From: JAAGZL01 sp050297535
GTDB lineage: Bacteria > Pseudomonadota > Gammaproteobacteria > Chromatiales > Chromatiaceae
DNA: 64,000 bases
Direction: 5' to 3'
NCBI GenBank assembly: GCA_050297535.1
Contig: JBNKSV010000006.1
Location: 1 to 64,000 of the forward strand
Numbering within the stretch: position 1 is the stretch's first letter; each line of letters starts with the position of its first letter. The notes under the pieces are model-generated. The model was not told the origin of the DNA, did no database searches, and was given only the letters and a program-made list of their open reading frames with translations. Below are positions 26,089 to 34,822 of this stretch, one piece after another. The translations under genes and the position numbers were made by a program.

Positions 26089-27012
26089 TTAACTTGCCTC
26101 GCCCGGACCTTTTCCCTTGCCAAAACGAGTCCTAAAATCCAACCAGGTATCTGCTATTCCCACTGTCGCCAATATAAGCGCCATGTGTGGCACCACAATA
26201 AACAGCAGCATATACAAAACAACCAACCAACCTGGGTTGGCATTACGCTCCGCCCTAAGCCCATGAGCCAGCGCCAATCCTTGCAGCATATATGCCGCTA
26301 TCAGCAGCATCGCCAGGTAGTCCAGCATGGGGCTGGCAACCCTGACACCCAGCAACAGCACCGTAATTACCAGCATAGCCAGTACTGCCAGAGGCTGGGG
26401 CAATCTTAGCTGATGAAACTCGCTGCTAAACCCACCCGGGAAATACAACAGCGACTGCCACCAACGCGCCAACAGCAACGATGCCATCAATTGCAGGAAG
26501 AACCCCACTGCAAGCATGCCAGTCATCCAATGAGATATAACTTCCAACAAAAGCTTCTTTTGCCCTGCTTCCAAGCCCTGATACTGGCTTAACGTCTGCA
26601 GACCAGGCTCCAGAACCTTACGCCACTGCATTGCCGGATCGCTATATTGCAGATAGTGGGCGGCTATCAATAACAATCCAAACACAAGCGCCAATGCGAT
26701 TGTATACGCCAAGGATCTGCTTGATCTCAACATCAAGGACAAGATCCAGATCGGCAGCCATAACAACAATATTGCCGCGATGACAGGTACCACATTCACC
26801 TGCACCAGCAGGGCCAGCAAGGCGCAGGCAACTGCGCTCAACATGGCTATAAACAATCCGTCCCGTGGCCCTATCCGCAAGGTAACCAGGGCTATCCCGG
26901 CGGAACTGACAATAGCCAAAGGAGGAAATAACACAGATAACAACGCAATAATGCTAATCGCCATTACCGCCTGTGATCTTCCCTGCATCACGAATGATGC
27001 CAGTAAACGCAT
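26089..27012 (-). CDS. DUF2232 multi-spanning membrane protein
   Basis: A 307-residue inner-membrane protein of about eight hydrophobic segments, for example ITVLLLGVRVASPMLDYLAM and YMLLFIVVPHMALILATVG. The position between rpsR and rplI and the topology match the DUF2232/YybS family, known in this place in many proteobacteria and of unknown function. No catalytic motif is visible. Confidence 0.8.
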   Translation of the reverse strand: MRLLASFVMQGRSQAVMAISIIALLSVLFPPLAIVSSAGIALVTLRIGPRDGLFIAMLSAVACALLALLVQVNVVPVIAAILLLWLPIWILSLMLRSSRSLAYTIALALVFGLLLIAAHYLQYSDPAMQWRKVLEPGLQTLSQYQGLEAGQKKLLLEVISHWMTGMLAVGFFLQLMASLLLARWWQSLLYFPGGFSSEFHQLRLPQPLAVLAMLVITVLLLGVRVASPMLDYLAMLLIAAYMLQGLALAHGLRAERNANPGWLVVLYMLLFIVVPHMALILATVGIADTWLDFRTRFGKGKGPGEAS

Positions 27013-27064
27013 ATCCCTACCCTAATCTCCGATACCAAGGCACAGGCCTAAGTATCGAAAATGG

Positions 27065-27292
27065 TTATTCGTGCTTATCGGTGTACGGCAACAACGCAAC
27101 ATAACGAGCCCGCTTGATTGCCGTGGTAAGCTGGCGCTGATACTTAGCCTTGGTGCCTGTGATACGACTTGGCACGATGTTACCGGTCTCACTGATGTAG
27201 GCCTTGAGCAGGTTTAAATCCTTATAATCAATATCCGTAATATTTTCTGCGGTAAAACGGCAATATCTTCTGCGGCGAAAATAACGTGACAT
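27065..27292 (-). CDS. rpsR: 30S ribosomal protein S18
   Basis: A 75-residue S18, the normal size, with FRRRRYCRFTAENITDIDYK at the start and the conserved ISETGNIVPSRITGTKAKYQ. S18 forms a heterodimer with S6 on 16S rRNA. It follows rpsF by about 90 bases in the same operon. Confidence 0.97.
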   Translation of the reverse strand: MSRYFRRRRYCRFTAENITDIDYKDLNLLKAYISETGNIVPSRITGTKAKYQRQLTTAIKRARYVALLPYTDKHE

Positions 27293-27382
27293 AACTTAAT
27301 CTCTCCAAATAATCTGATAGCGGCCGCCTGTTGCGGCCATCAAAAACTAGCGCCCAATATATAACAAGGCTGCGATGGATTA

Positions 27383-27781
27383 TTAATCCTCCGACTCCTC
27401 ATTCTCGTCATCATAAGACTCATCGTCTTCTGCAACCTTACGCACCTTCTCATCCCTTTCGTCCTGAGACTTAGCAAGAGGTGAAGGATCGGTGATAGGG
27501 CCCTTGCGCTTGATAACCATGTTACGCAGAACGGCGTCATTAAAGCGAAACGCGCTTTCTAGTTCGCTCAAGGCCTCGCCATTACACTCAATATTCATGA
27601 GTACATAATGGGCCTTAGGCAGCTTTTGGATGGGATAAGCAAGTTGGCGACGACCCCAGTCCTCCAGACGGTGGATTCGACCACCCTTTGACTCGATGGT
27701 TGAGCGATAGCGCTCAATCATACCTGGGACCTGCTCGCTCTGATCCGGATGGACCAGAAAAATAATTTCATAGTGTCTCAT
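27383..27781 (-). CDS. rpsF: 30S ribosomal protein S6
   Basis: A 132-residue S6 with the standard start MRHYEIIFLVHPDQSEQVPG and the region GRRQLAYPIQKLPKAHYVLM. The C-terminus ends in a run of acidic residues (EDDESYDDENEESED), like the glutamate tail that RimK extends on E. coli S6. It is the first gene of its operon, with a promoter at 27868-27896. Confidence 0.97.
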   Translation of the reverse strand: MRHYEIIFLVHPDQSEQVPGMIERYRSTIESKGGRIHRLEDWGRRQLAYPIQKLPKAHYVLMNIECNGEALSELESAFRFNDAVLRNMVIKRKGPITDPSPLAKSQDERDEKVRKVAEDDESYDDENEESED

Positions 27782-27860
27782 AATTGCCCCTTTCGGATTA
27801 ACGCCTCCCGTAAAATACGGTGAAGCAAGGAGTTGGCAAGGATATTCTCCTCACCGGAAA
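27782..27860 (-). promoter_or_regulatory. Leader of rpsF, possible S6:S18-binding motif
   Basis: The roughly 80-base untranslated leader holds a small hairpin CCGTA-TTT-TACGG (27811-27823) immediately preceded by CA, giving the CACCG element associated with the S6:S18 autoregulatory mRNA motif. A purine-rich AAAGGGG precedes the ATG. The assignment as the S6:S18 element is tentative. Confidence 0.35.
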
Positions 27861-27867
27861 GTCGCGC

Positions 27868-27896
27868 ATTCTACCTGTGACCAGCCATGTATGCAA
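27868..27896 (-). promoter_or_regulatory. Sigma70 promoter of the rpsF operon
   Basis: On the minus strand TTGCAT (27896-27891) and TAGAAT (27873-27868) are separated by exactly 17 bases, about 90 bases upstream of rpsF. This is a strong housekeeping-type promoter. Confidence 0.7.
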
Positions 27897-28022
27897 CGTA
27901 CACACCGATATTTAATTGGTTTAAATGTGGAAATTGCGGCAAATTCAACCTAACTTCGGGTATATCCACACGATCTCTCGACATTCCTGCCGTTTCAGGC
28001 CTGTTTTTCCGGAACCGCACGC

Positions 28023-28147
28023 CAGTCGTCACCCTACCCTAAGGGAGTTGCAACATCCCTAAAGGGCTACCCCTTGGTCTACTCCGGTCTGGGTGACGCC
28101 TGCCGCGCCGCTAGGCATATGGGTACTAGCTTTTTACCTACCCATAT
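28023..28147. repeat. Intergenic structured element with nested inverted repeats
   Basis: CAGTCGTCACCC (28023-28034) pairs with GGGTGACGCCTG (28091-28102) at 11 of 12 positions. Inside are two similar mini-palindromes, CCCTAAGGG (28037-28045) and CCCTAAAGGG (28057-28066). Directly after is a second hairpin, ATATGGGTA (28117-28125) with TACCCATAT (28139-28147). The element sits in the gap between the rpsF promoter and the hydrolase gene. It could be a structured RNA leader, a degenerate miniature transposable element or a dispersed repeat; I cannot place it in a known family. The rest of the gap (27897-28022, 28148-28267) shows nothing further. Confidence 0.45.
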
Positions 28148-28267
28148 ACAAGATCAGGGCATGATAACCGGCGCCTGAGAGTTATTAAGTCCTGAAGAAT
28201 AGATATCGGTCTTTTGCTAAAATCCAAAACACCACCGCACCCATCCGGTAACTATTAGGAGATTACG

Positions 28268-29503
28268 ATGCCATTCCCAAAGAATATGTTCACCGCCTTA
28301 ATGACAATGCTGCTGATCGTTTGCATCAGTAACAGCAGCTTGGCAACCGCAACTGAGAATAATGGCATTGCCGAGGCCACCTCAGCAGACGGTAGCATCA
28401 TTAAATATGGCGTTCAGGGTAGCGGAGACATAACCATCGTATTCGTACACTGCTGGACCTGCAATCACACCTTCTGGGACCAACAAGTTCAGCACTTTGC
28501 AAACAAATACCGGGTGGTATGGCTCGACCTGGCGGGTCATGGCCTGTCCGGCAGTAATCGCTCGGAATACAGCATGGCGTCTTTTGGCGCAGATGTGGCG
28601 GCGGTGGTAAATGCCGTCGGCGGAGATAAGTTCGTCCTGGTGGGACACTCTATGGGAGGCCCGGTTATCATTGAAACCGCCAAAATTCTAGGAGACAAGG
28701 TCATTAGCCTGGTTGGGGTGGATACATTCTATACGCCGTTTGAATGGCCAAAATCTGATGAGAAGATCGAAGAGTTCGTAGCGCCATTTAAAAAAGATTA
28801 TGTCATCACCACAGACAATATGATCCGCTCCATGTTTACACCTGAGGTAGATCCTGCAGTAAAGGAATCTATAGTCAAACAATTCGCAGGAGCCAACCAG
28901 GAGGTAGGGGTAAGCGCCATGTACGGGATATTCAGATGGAGCGCGCACAACAACCCTGACACCCTGATCACGTTCGCCGACAAACTACACAACATCAATG
29001 GCGCGCCAACAGGTGATGAGAAACCCTTACACGAGAGCGTCACGCTTATTCCCCATGTCGGTCATTTTGTGGCCCAGGTAAAACCAGAGGAGTTCAACCG
29101 GGCATTGGAAACCATTATTGCCGAATATGAGACGACCACATCCCATCCAACCGCATCAGAATCCGACCTTACACCTGCGCCTGGCAATCCGCTCCGCAAG
29201 CAGGTACTCGACGCCTTAAGAAAAGAGCTAAAGCGGATGAACGAAACTGATGTGATCTTCGTAGTTGAACACCTGCGGGTCAAAGGCGGCTGGGCCTGGA
29301 CCAAGGCACGCCCCCAATCTCCAGATGGAACAAGTAGATATGAAGATATTTCTGCCCTACTGCAACTCAATGATGGTGTCTGGCAGGTAGTGGAAATGCC
29401 GTGTGGAGAACCGGACAACCCAGAATGTATAGAGGGCCATGACTATTTCAAACACTTAACAAACCTCTATCCAAATATCCCAGCAGCTATATTTCCTGAA
29501 TAA
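28268..29503 (+). CDS. Secreted alpha/beta hydrolase with extra C-terminal domain
   Basis: A 411-residue exported protein. A signal peptide (FTALMTMLLIVCISNSSLA) is followed by an alpha/beta-hydrolase domain (about 35-290) with nucleophile elbow VGHSMGG and catalytic histidine region PHVGHF. The C-terminal part (about 310-411, RKQVLDALRKELKRMN and VEHLRVKGGWAWTKARPQ) looks like a separate small exported domain known mostly from stand-alone hypothetical proteins, so this is a fusion. It contains a cysteine pair (CGEPDNPEC). AGGAG lies 7 bases before ATG. The substrate is unknown. Confidence 0.8.
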   Translation: MPFPKNMFTALMTMLLIVCISNSSLATATENNGIAEATSADGSIIKYGVQGSGDITIVFVHCWTCNHTFWDQQVQHFANKYRVVWLDLAGHGLSGSNRSEYSMASFGADVAAVVNAVGGDKFVLVGHSMGGPVIIETAKILGDKVISLVGVDTFYTPFEWPKSDEKIEEFVAPFKKDYVITTDNMIRSMFTPEVDPAVKESIVKQFAGANQEVGVSAMYGIFRWSAHNNPDTLITFADKLHNINGAPTGDEKPLHESVTLIPHVGHFVAQVKPEEFNRALETIIAEYETTTSHPTASESDLTPAPGNPLRKQVLDALRKELKRMNETDVIFVVEHLRVKGGWAWTKARPQSPDGTSRYEDISALLQLNDGVWQVVEMPCGEPDNPECIEGHDYFKHLTNLYPNIPAAIFPE

Positions 29504-29636
29504 ACCAGGGTCACACTTTTAATTTATTCGTGACTACATTAAGATCAATTAACAACCGCGTTCATAACGAGATTAATTTTAGTCCCAATAAAAAAATCAA
29601 TTACTAATCTTGTTGCCATGTTTTATACTCACAAAA

Positions 29637-30071
29637 ATGAATAGTCCAAGCAGCAACTCTATCATCACAGAAAGCGCGATCTACTCCAGATTGCGCGATA
29701 ACGGCATCCAGCCAACCTCGCAGCGCATGTTGGTCGCCAAGGAGCTATTTTCCAAGGACCAACATGTAACAGCGGATCAGCTGTACGAAAACATGCTCTA
29801 TAATGGGGCACGCGTATCCAAGGCAACCGTATATAACTCTCTAAAGCTATTTGTGGAAAACGGCCTGTTACGCGAAATATTCATAGATTCCAGTCGCACC
29901 TATTACGACTCCAACATCAGTCGCCACCACCACTATTACAACATTGATACCGGTGATCTGGGCGATCTGACGGAAGACCTCCCCTATATGCCGGGCAGCG
30001 ATTATCTGCCAGCAGGTACATCCTTAGAAAATGTCGATATTGTGGTTAGGGTTAGAAATCAAGTTTCCTGA
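29637..30071 (+). CDS. Fur-family transcriptional regulator
   Basis: A 144-residue regulator with the Fur winged helix (QPTSQRMLVAKELFSKDQHV, recognition helix VSKATVYNSLKLFVENGLL) and a shortened dimerisation domain with RHHHYYNIDTGDLGDL. The HHH motif recalls Irr/PerR-type members. The usual structural-zinc CxxC pairs are absent. ATG 29637 is preferred over an upstream TTG at 29610 because the Fur domain begins shortly after it. It converges on the ferritin-like gene with a 2-base gap. Subfamily (Fur, PerR, Irr) is uncertain. Confidence 0.85.
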   Translation: MNSPSSNSIITESAIYSRLRDNGIQPTSQRMLVAKELFSKDQHVTADQLYENMLYNGARVSKATVYNSLKLFVENGLLREIFIDSSRTYYDSNISRHHHYYNIDTGDLGDLTEDLPYMPGSDYLPAGTSLENVDIVVRVRNQVS

Positions 30072-30073
30072 TC

Positions 30074-30535
30074 CTAGTTCTCTTTAAGCGCATCGTCGTA
30101 CTTAATCTCAAAATGCAGCTTGTGTCTTGCCTCTTCATTGGCGAGGGCGAGCAAAGATTGCCTGATTGCATCATCCTCAGACATTGCGGCCATATCGTTA
30201 TATAGCCGAAAGGCCTTTTGTTCCAGCTTCATTGCCACAACCAGAGAGTCCTCGTAACTCATCTCATCCGTTGGCTCAATATCAACCAAATAATCCGCGA
30301 CCTTCAAATCAGGTGCGGTTGTACGGGAAATGAGCTTCGCAGCTCCCTGCTCTTTTATCGTCTCCAGCTTACTCTTATGTCTCAACTCTTCTGCCGCGAA
30401 ACCCTCTAAAACCTCACGCATAGATGCATGCTTCACGCTTGTTGACAGCTTGGTATAAAAATCTGCCGCAGATTGCTCCTGGCCTATGGCAAAATCCAAA
30501 ACATCGCTTAACGATTTCCACTCTTTCATAGACAA
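30074..30535 (-). CDS. Ferritin-like (rubrerythrin-type) diiron protein
   Basis: A 153-residue four-helix protein with two diiron half-sites: FAIGQEQSAADFY and EELRHK in the first half, EQKAFRLYNDM and EEARHK in the second. This is the rubrerythrin/ferritin-like pattern without the C-terminal rubredoxin domain. Such proteins reduce peroxide or handle iron. The convergent Fur-family neighbour fits an iron or peroxide theme. The C-terminal rubredoxin cysteines are absent, so an external reductant would be needed. Confidence 0.82.
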   Translation of the reverse strand: MSMKEWKSLSDVLDFAIGQEQSAADFYTKLSTSVKHASMREVLEGFAAEELRHKSKLETIKEQGAAKLISRTTAPDLKVADYLVDIEPTDEMSYEDSLVVAMKLEQKAFRLYNDMAAMSEDDAIRQSLLALANEEARHKLHFEIKYDDALKEN

Positions 30536-30689
30536 ATCACCTCTATTCTTTATGGCTTTAAATTAACCGTGGGCTGCTGTATTGCTTTTTCATAATAGCA
30601 TTAACATAAGTAAAACTCCCTCAAAAGACTAAGGATCAAAACGTTCACCCACTTCCTAACTAGCAGACAAACGCCGCTGTATCGATATC

Positions 30690-32234
30690 CTAGGTTGCCA
30701 CTAAAGTCACGCGGGACCTATCTATTTCTGCGATATCAAATAAACAGTGCTGAACCCTTCGTTGCCGCTCACGCACGACAAAACTGGTCTTACACCCGCG
30801 CCTGGTTCCTGCTCCCGCTAACCAGCGTCCCGCCTCCGTATCAATATAGTGGGTATGTGTTAGATCTATCTCCAGTTCAGGGAAGTTTTCCACCACACTT
30901 GCAATTTTTGGTTCCACATAGCCTAACGACGCGTAATACAGGTCGCCAAAAATAGATATGCGGTTGCCGTTAATCTCCACATAGGGATGGGCCTTGTGCC
31001 ATACCCAGTCGATAAAGGCAAAACCGGCTCCAATCAGGGCGGCATCCAAAAGACCAAAGATATGTACCGAGGCAAACGCCGCCAAAAACACCGTGGTTTC
31101 AACAGGAGATTTGAAGTGATGGCGTATATCGGAAAGTCTAAGCATGTTGGCCCCTACCAACATAATAAGAGCTGCAGTTGCAGGCAGAGGAACTATAGCC
31201 AGCAAGTCTTTAGCCAGAAAGATCATGCCTCCCAAAATAAACGCTGATAGGGCGGCCGCAATACCGCTGCTTACCTCCAGATTATGCATCAGCGCCACAC
31301 GGTTGAAAGAACCGCATCCAGGCAGAGCCGAGATAAATCCTGCAACTAGATTGGCTATGGCATCCGCCAGCACGGCCTGACGTGTTCCTATGCGCTCACC
31401 CGTTATGCGTCTGGTATTGCGCATAATGGCGGATGTCTGAAATATACCAAGCAGGGCAATAGCGATGGCGGAAGGAATCAGGCTAAGCAGGTCCGCCAAT
31501 GCCTCGGGAGAAAAGGTCGGCAGAGACGGCTGCAGTAGATGCAGGCTTAGTTTTCCCACCTGCTCCAACTGGGTAACCACTAGTCCGCCATGAGTATGGT
31601 TCAGATATTCCGAATAGATAGTTCCTGCGGTCAGCCCAACGATCAGATACCAACCACGTACAAGGTTAAAGGAACGGGTAATTATGGCAGCAACCAGCGT
31701 GACAAAACCCACCTCAATAGCATAGGGATTACCGTACTCACTCACGGCCTGAAATGTCTGCCAAGTGATAGCCAAGGGCCACTGGACCTGGGTATTTAAC
31801 GGCAGACCGCCAAACGACGGAATCGACTTAAATATCAGGAACAGTCCTATGCCAAAGATAAGCCCGGAAATCACCGCTTCACTCATAAAATCCATCAGAC
31901 GAGATAGAGGACTAATGCTGGCGAACAACAGCTGCACTATACCTATCATCACAGCCAGGGAGAGAGCGTACCCCATATATTCGTTTCCAAACTGCGGCGC
32001 ATAAGGCAACAGGGCAACAGATATAGCCACAGACATACTGGAATTGGGGCCGCCGTGAAAACGTGACGACGGATTAACCAAACAGGTAATAAGCACCCCA
32101 TAGATGGCGCAATAGATACCGAACTGGGGCGGCACCCCGGCCAGGAAAGAGAAGGCGATAGCCTGCGGCAGGACCACAATGGCCAGATTGAAACCCGGCA
32201 GGATAGCGCGTTGAAACTGCTGAACAAAACTCAT
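30690..32234 (-). CDS. SulP-family anion permease with STAS domain
   Basis: A 514-residue inner-membrane transporter with ten or more helices and the SulP start GFNLAIVVLPQAIAFSFLAG. Other landmarks are PSSRFHGGPNSSMSVAISVA and FISALPGCGSFNRVALMHN. A short cytoplasmic STAS domain (about 425-510) ends the protein. Family substrates are sulfate, bicarbonate or other anions. It starts 5 bases after the TsdA-like cytochrome gene, which suggests sulfate or another sulfur anion, but this is inference. Confidence 0.88.
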   Translation of the reverse strand: MSFVQQFQRAILPGFNLAIVVLPQAIAFSFLAGVPPQFGIYCAIYGVLITCLVNPSSRFHGGPNSSMSVAISVALLPYAPQFGNEYMGYALSLAVMIGIVQLLFASISPLSRLMDFMSEAVISGLIFGIGLFLIFKSIPSFGGLPLNTQVQWPLAITWQTFQAVSEYGNPYAIEVGFVTLVAAIITRSFNLVRGWYLIVGLTAGTIYSEYLNHTHGGLVVTQLEQVGKLSLHLLQPSLPTFSPEALADLLSLIPSAIAIALLGIFQTSAIMRNTRRITGERIGTRQAVLADAIANLVAGFISALPGCGSFNRVALMHNLEVSSGIAAALSAFILGGMIFLAKDLLAIVPLPATAALIMLVGANMLRLSDIRHHFKSPVETTVFLAAFASVHIFGLLDAALIGAGFAFIDWVWHKAHPYVEINGNRISIFGDLYYASLGYVEPKIASVVENFPELEIDLTHTHYIDTEAGRWLAGAGTRRGCKTSFVVRERQRRVQHCLFDIAEIDRSRVTLVAT

Positions 32235-32239
32235 GGTTA

Positions 32240-33199
32240 TTATTCTTTATCTTTTTTCAAATTCTCAATCAGACGAAACAACGGCGGCATAGTATGCATA
32301 ATGAGCTGTTGCCTGGCTGCCGCCAGCACACCTTTTTTATTACCTGCAGGCCGCGGAAGAGTCTGCAAATAGGCGGCAATATCCCGCGACTGGGTATCTG
32401 TCAGAGATCCGCGTTTATGGGCTGGCATGGCGGTCTTGATGATTGCGGCCAGGGTCATATTCTCATTGTACATACGAGAATCCGTATTCCAGGAATAGGG
32501 ACCGGCCAGGGCAGGAACAATAACCGTACCATCATCCGCAACATGGCCATACCCCTTCTCGCCATGGCACATGGCGCACTCTTTTAGGTAGACCACTTTA
32601 CCACGTAGGTAGTCGTCGCCCTCGCCTGTAGGCACCACCTTGGTCATACGCCGTTCCGGGTATTCAACTCCCTCGCGCAAACCTTGTTTAAACGCCAGAT
32701 AACGGCCATAGACCTTCAGGTCCTGGATGACACTATCAAGGATATTAGGTTTGAAGCCGTTGCTGGAGTTGATAAAACACTGCATGGTGCGCAGTTCATA
32801 AGAAAGCACGATACCAGTCACCGGGTCGTATTTATCGCCCTGCACCCAACCCTGTCCTATCGGCGCCAATTCAGGGGCCATACCCAGATCCAGATGACAA
32901 TCCTTGCAACGGATATTGGCACGCACAAAACGTCCGGCATGCTTCTGCGGATTACTGAAGATATTACAGCCGCGTTTTACCGCCCGGATGTAATACCCGT
33001 CGAAGCCGTCGTCCTGAATCTTCAGGCGGTTCAACAACAGATCTTCACAATCCGGTTCAAGCACCACCTCTGAACTCAGTTTTTCACTGGTGGTGATATG
33101 GTTGTAACCTATAAAAATAAATAGCGCTGCCAGAAGCAGCAAAGACAGCGATGGCTTATATGGAACACGCTTATACCATGGCACTGATGATGCGGACAT
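32240..33199 (-). CDS. Membrane-anchored dihaem cytochrome c, TsdA-like
   Basis: A 319-residue protein with an N-terminal membrane anchor (about 17-32) and two haem sites, C98KDC101H102 and C208AMC211H212. The N-terminal half follows the thiosulfate dehydrogenase TsdA pattern: a haem motif then, 39 residues later, Cys141 in MQCFINSSNG, the place of the unusual axial cysteine of TsdA haem 1. The second half is a normal class I domain with KTAMPAHKRG. TsdA oxidises thiosulfate to tetrathionate. It is coupled to a SulP permease 5 bases downstream. A SoxA/SoxX-like role is the main alternative. Confidence 0.75.
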   Translation of the reverse strand: MSASSVPWYKRVPYKPSLSLLLLAALFIFIGYNHITTSEKLSSEVVLEPDCEDLLLNRLKIQDDGFDGYYIRAVKRGCNIFSNPQKHAGRFVRANIRCKDCHLDLGMAPELAPIGQGWVQGDKYDPVTGIVLSYELRTMQCFINSSNGFKPNILDSVIQDLKVYGRYLAFKQGLREGVEYPERRMTKVVPTGEGDDYLRGKVVYLKECAMCHGEKGYGHVADDGTVIVPALAGPYSWNTDSRMYNENMTLAAIIKTAMPAHKRGSLTDTQSRDIAAYLQTLPRPAGNKKGVLAAARQQLIMHTMPPLFRLIENLKKDKE

Positions 33200-33513
33200 G
33201 AGTAATACTTTCCCTAACCAAAATTAATGGGGAGTTCCTGGGATATTGTTCTTTTAATCAGAATGATGTGTTAGGAGATGCCAGCTGGAGCCGTTGGGAT
33301 GCTATACCATCTACCACTAAGATCAATCTGTTAAGATAGTTCTTATTCGTCCGCTGACAAGAACAGGGCCATTCTAATACAACTCCGATAAGAATGTCAT
33401 TCCTATATGACACATAAAATACATATCATTATCACCCTGACATCCACACTTAATAAGATGGTGAACGGTTAAAACCATTTACACTTAAACCCTGATACCA
33501 CTGCCCCCTGCCC
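33200..33513. other. Intergenic region between the TRAP and TsdA-like operons
   Basis: This 314-base gap holds one notable palindrome, TGTCAT-N6-ATGACA at 33395-33412, which could be an operator. No terminator for the TRAP operon and no reliable promoter hexamers for the cytochrome gene were recognised. Confidence 0.35.
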
Positions 33514-34803
33514 CTACCTAAGCCCGTACAAATCAGGAAACAGCAGTATGCTCAACACAATCGCCACCTGCATGATGATAAATGGAACCACGCCACGGTA
33601 GATATCCATGGTACTCACCTCCGGTGGAGCCACGCCCTTAAGATAGAACAGGGAAAAACCAAACGGCGGCGTCAAAAACGAAGTCTGTAAGTTCATGGCA
33701 ATGAGGATGGCAAACCAGAGCGGGGCTATTCCCAGCGCGTTTGCAACCGGAGCCAACATAGGCACAATGATGAACGAGATCTCCACAAAGTCGATAAAGA
33801 ACCCCAACACCATGATTACCACCATCGAAAGGACCAGAAAGCCCATCTGCTGACCAGGCAACTGGGTCAACACTTCCTCTACAATCAGATCCCCGCCGGT
33901 GTAGGTAAAGGCCATGGAGAATGCCGTTGCGCCCAACAAAATAGCGAACACCATGGAGGTAACCTTCACGGTATCCATAGCTGCACCGTACACCATCTTC
34001 CAGCTGAATTGACGATACAACGCCGCCAATACCAGGGCGCCAAAACCACCCAGCGCCGATGATTCTGTCGGTGTGGCAATACCGGCAAAGATGGACCCCA
34101 GCACCACCAGGATCAGCACCAGTGGCGGCAGGACCGCCTTGAGCGCCCGAATATACTGTTCGCTCTTATGCTCCAAATCCCTGTCCATCGGGATAGCAGG
34201 GGCCAAATCCGGATGCATGTAGGCCTTTACCAGGATATAGATCACATAACATCCTACCAACACAAATCCCGGAACCACCGCCGCCTTGAACAGATCTCCC
34301 ACCGGGATGCCCATCACATCGCCAAGTATGATCAGCACGATAGATGGCGGGATAATCTGACCAAGGGTTCCTGCACCGCAGATGGCGCCGCAGGTAAGTC
34401 TCTTGTCATAGTTAAACTTGAGCATCACCGGCAGGGAGATCAACCCCATGGCCACCACTGACGCCCCCACCACGCCGGTCGATGCCGCCAACAGCGCGCC
34501 AACCATGATGGTGGAAATGGCCAGGCCGCCGCGCACACTCCCAAACAGCTTACCCATAGACTCCAGCAGTTGTTCAGCCAGCTTGGTACGCTGTAACACA
34601 ATACCCATAAAGATAAACAGAGGGATGGCCATCAGCACCGTGTTCTCCATAATGGAGTAGATGCGATAAGGCATAAAGGCGAAGATCTCAGGACCTTCGG
34701 AAAACACACCGAACATCAAGGCCACACCACCAAAGGTGAAGGCCACTGGGAACCCTAGTAGAAGCAGCAGCAACGCCGCGAAGAACATGATTATGCCAAT
34801 CAT
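33514..34803 (-). CDS. dctM: TRAP transporter large permease (DctM)
   Basis: A 429-residue, roughly 12-helix subunit that carries out sodium-coupled substrate translocation in TRAP uptake systems. Family landmarks include LLLLLGFPVAFTFGGVALMF, CGAGTLGQIIPPSIVLIILG and FIDFVEISFIIVPMLAPV. It follows the small permease by 20 bases, and with dctQ and dctP makes a complete TRAP transporter. Confidence 0.92.
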   Translation of the reverse strand: MIGIIMFFAALLLLLLGFPVAFTFGGVALMFGVFSEGPEIFAFMPYRIYSIMENTVLMAIPLFIFMGIVLQRTKLAEQLLESMGKLFGSVRGGLAISTIMVGALLAASTGVVGASVVAMGLISLPVMLKFNYDKRLTCGAICGAGTLGQIIPPSIVLIILGDVMGIPVGDLFKAAVVPGFVLVGCYVIYILVKAYMHPDLAPAIPMDRDLEHKSEQYIRALKAVLPPLVLILVVLGSIFAGIATPTESSALGGFGALVLAALYRQFSWKMVYGAAMDTVKVTSMVFAILLGATAFSMAFTYTGGDLIVEEVLTQLPGQQMGFLVLSMVVIMVLGFFIDFVEISFIIVPMLAPVANALGIAPLWFAILIAMNLQTSFLTPPFGFSLFYLKGVAPPEVSTMDIYRGVVPFIIMQVAIVLSILLFPDLYGLR

Positions 34804-34822
34804 AATCTGTTAACCGATAACT

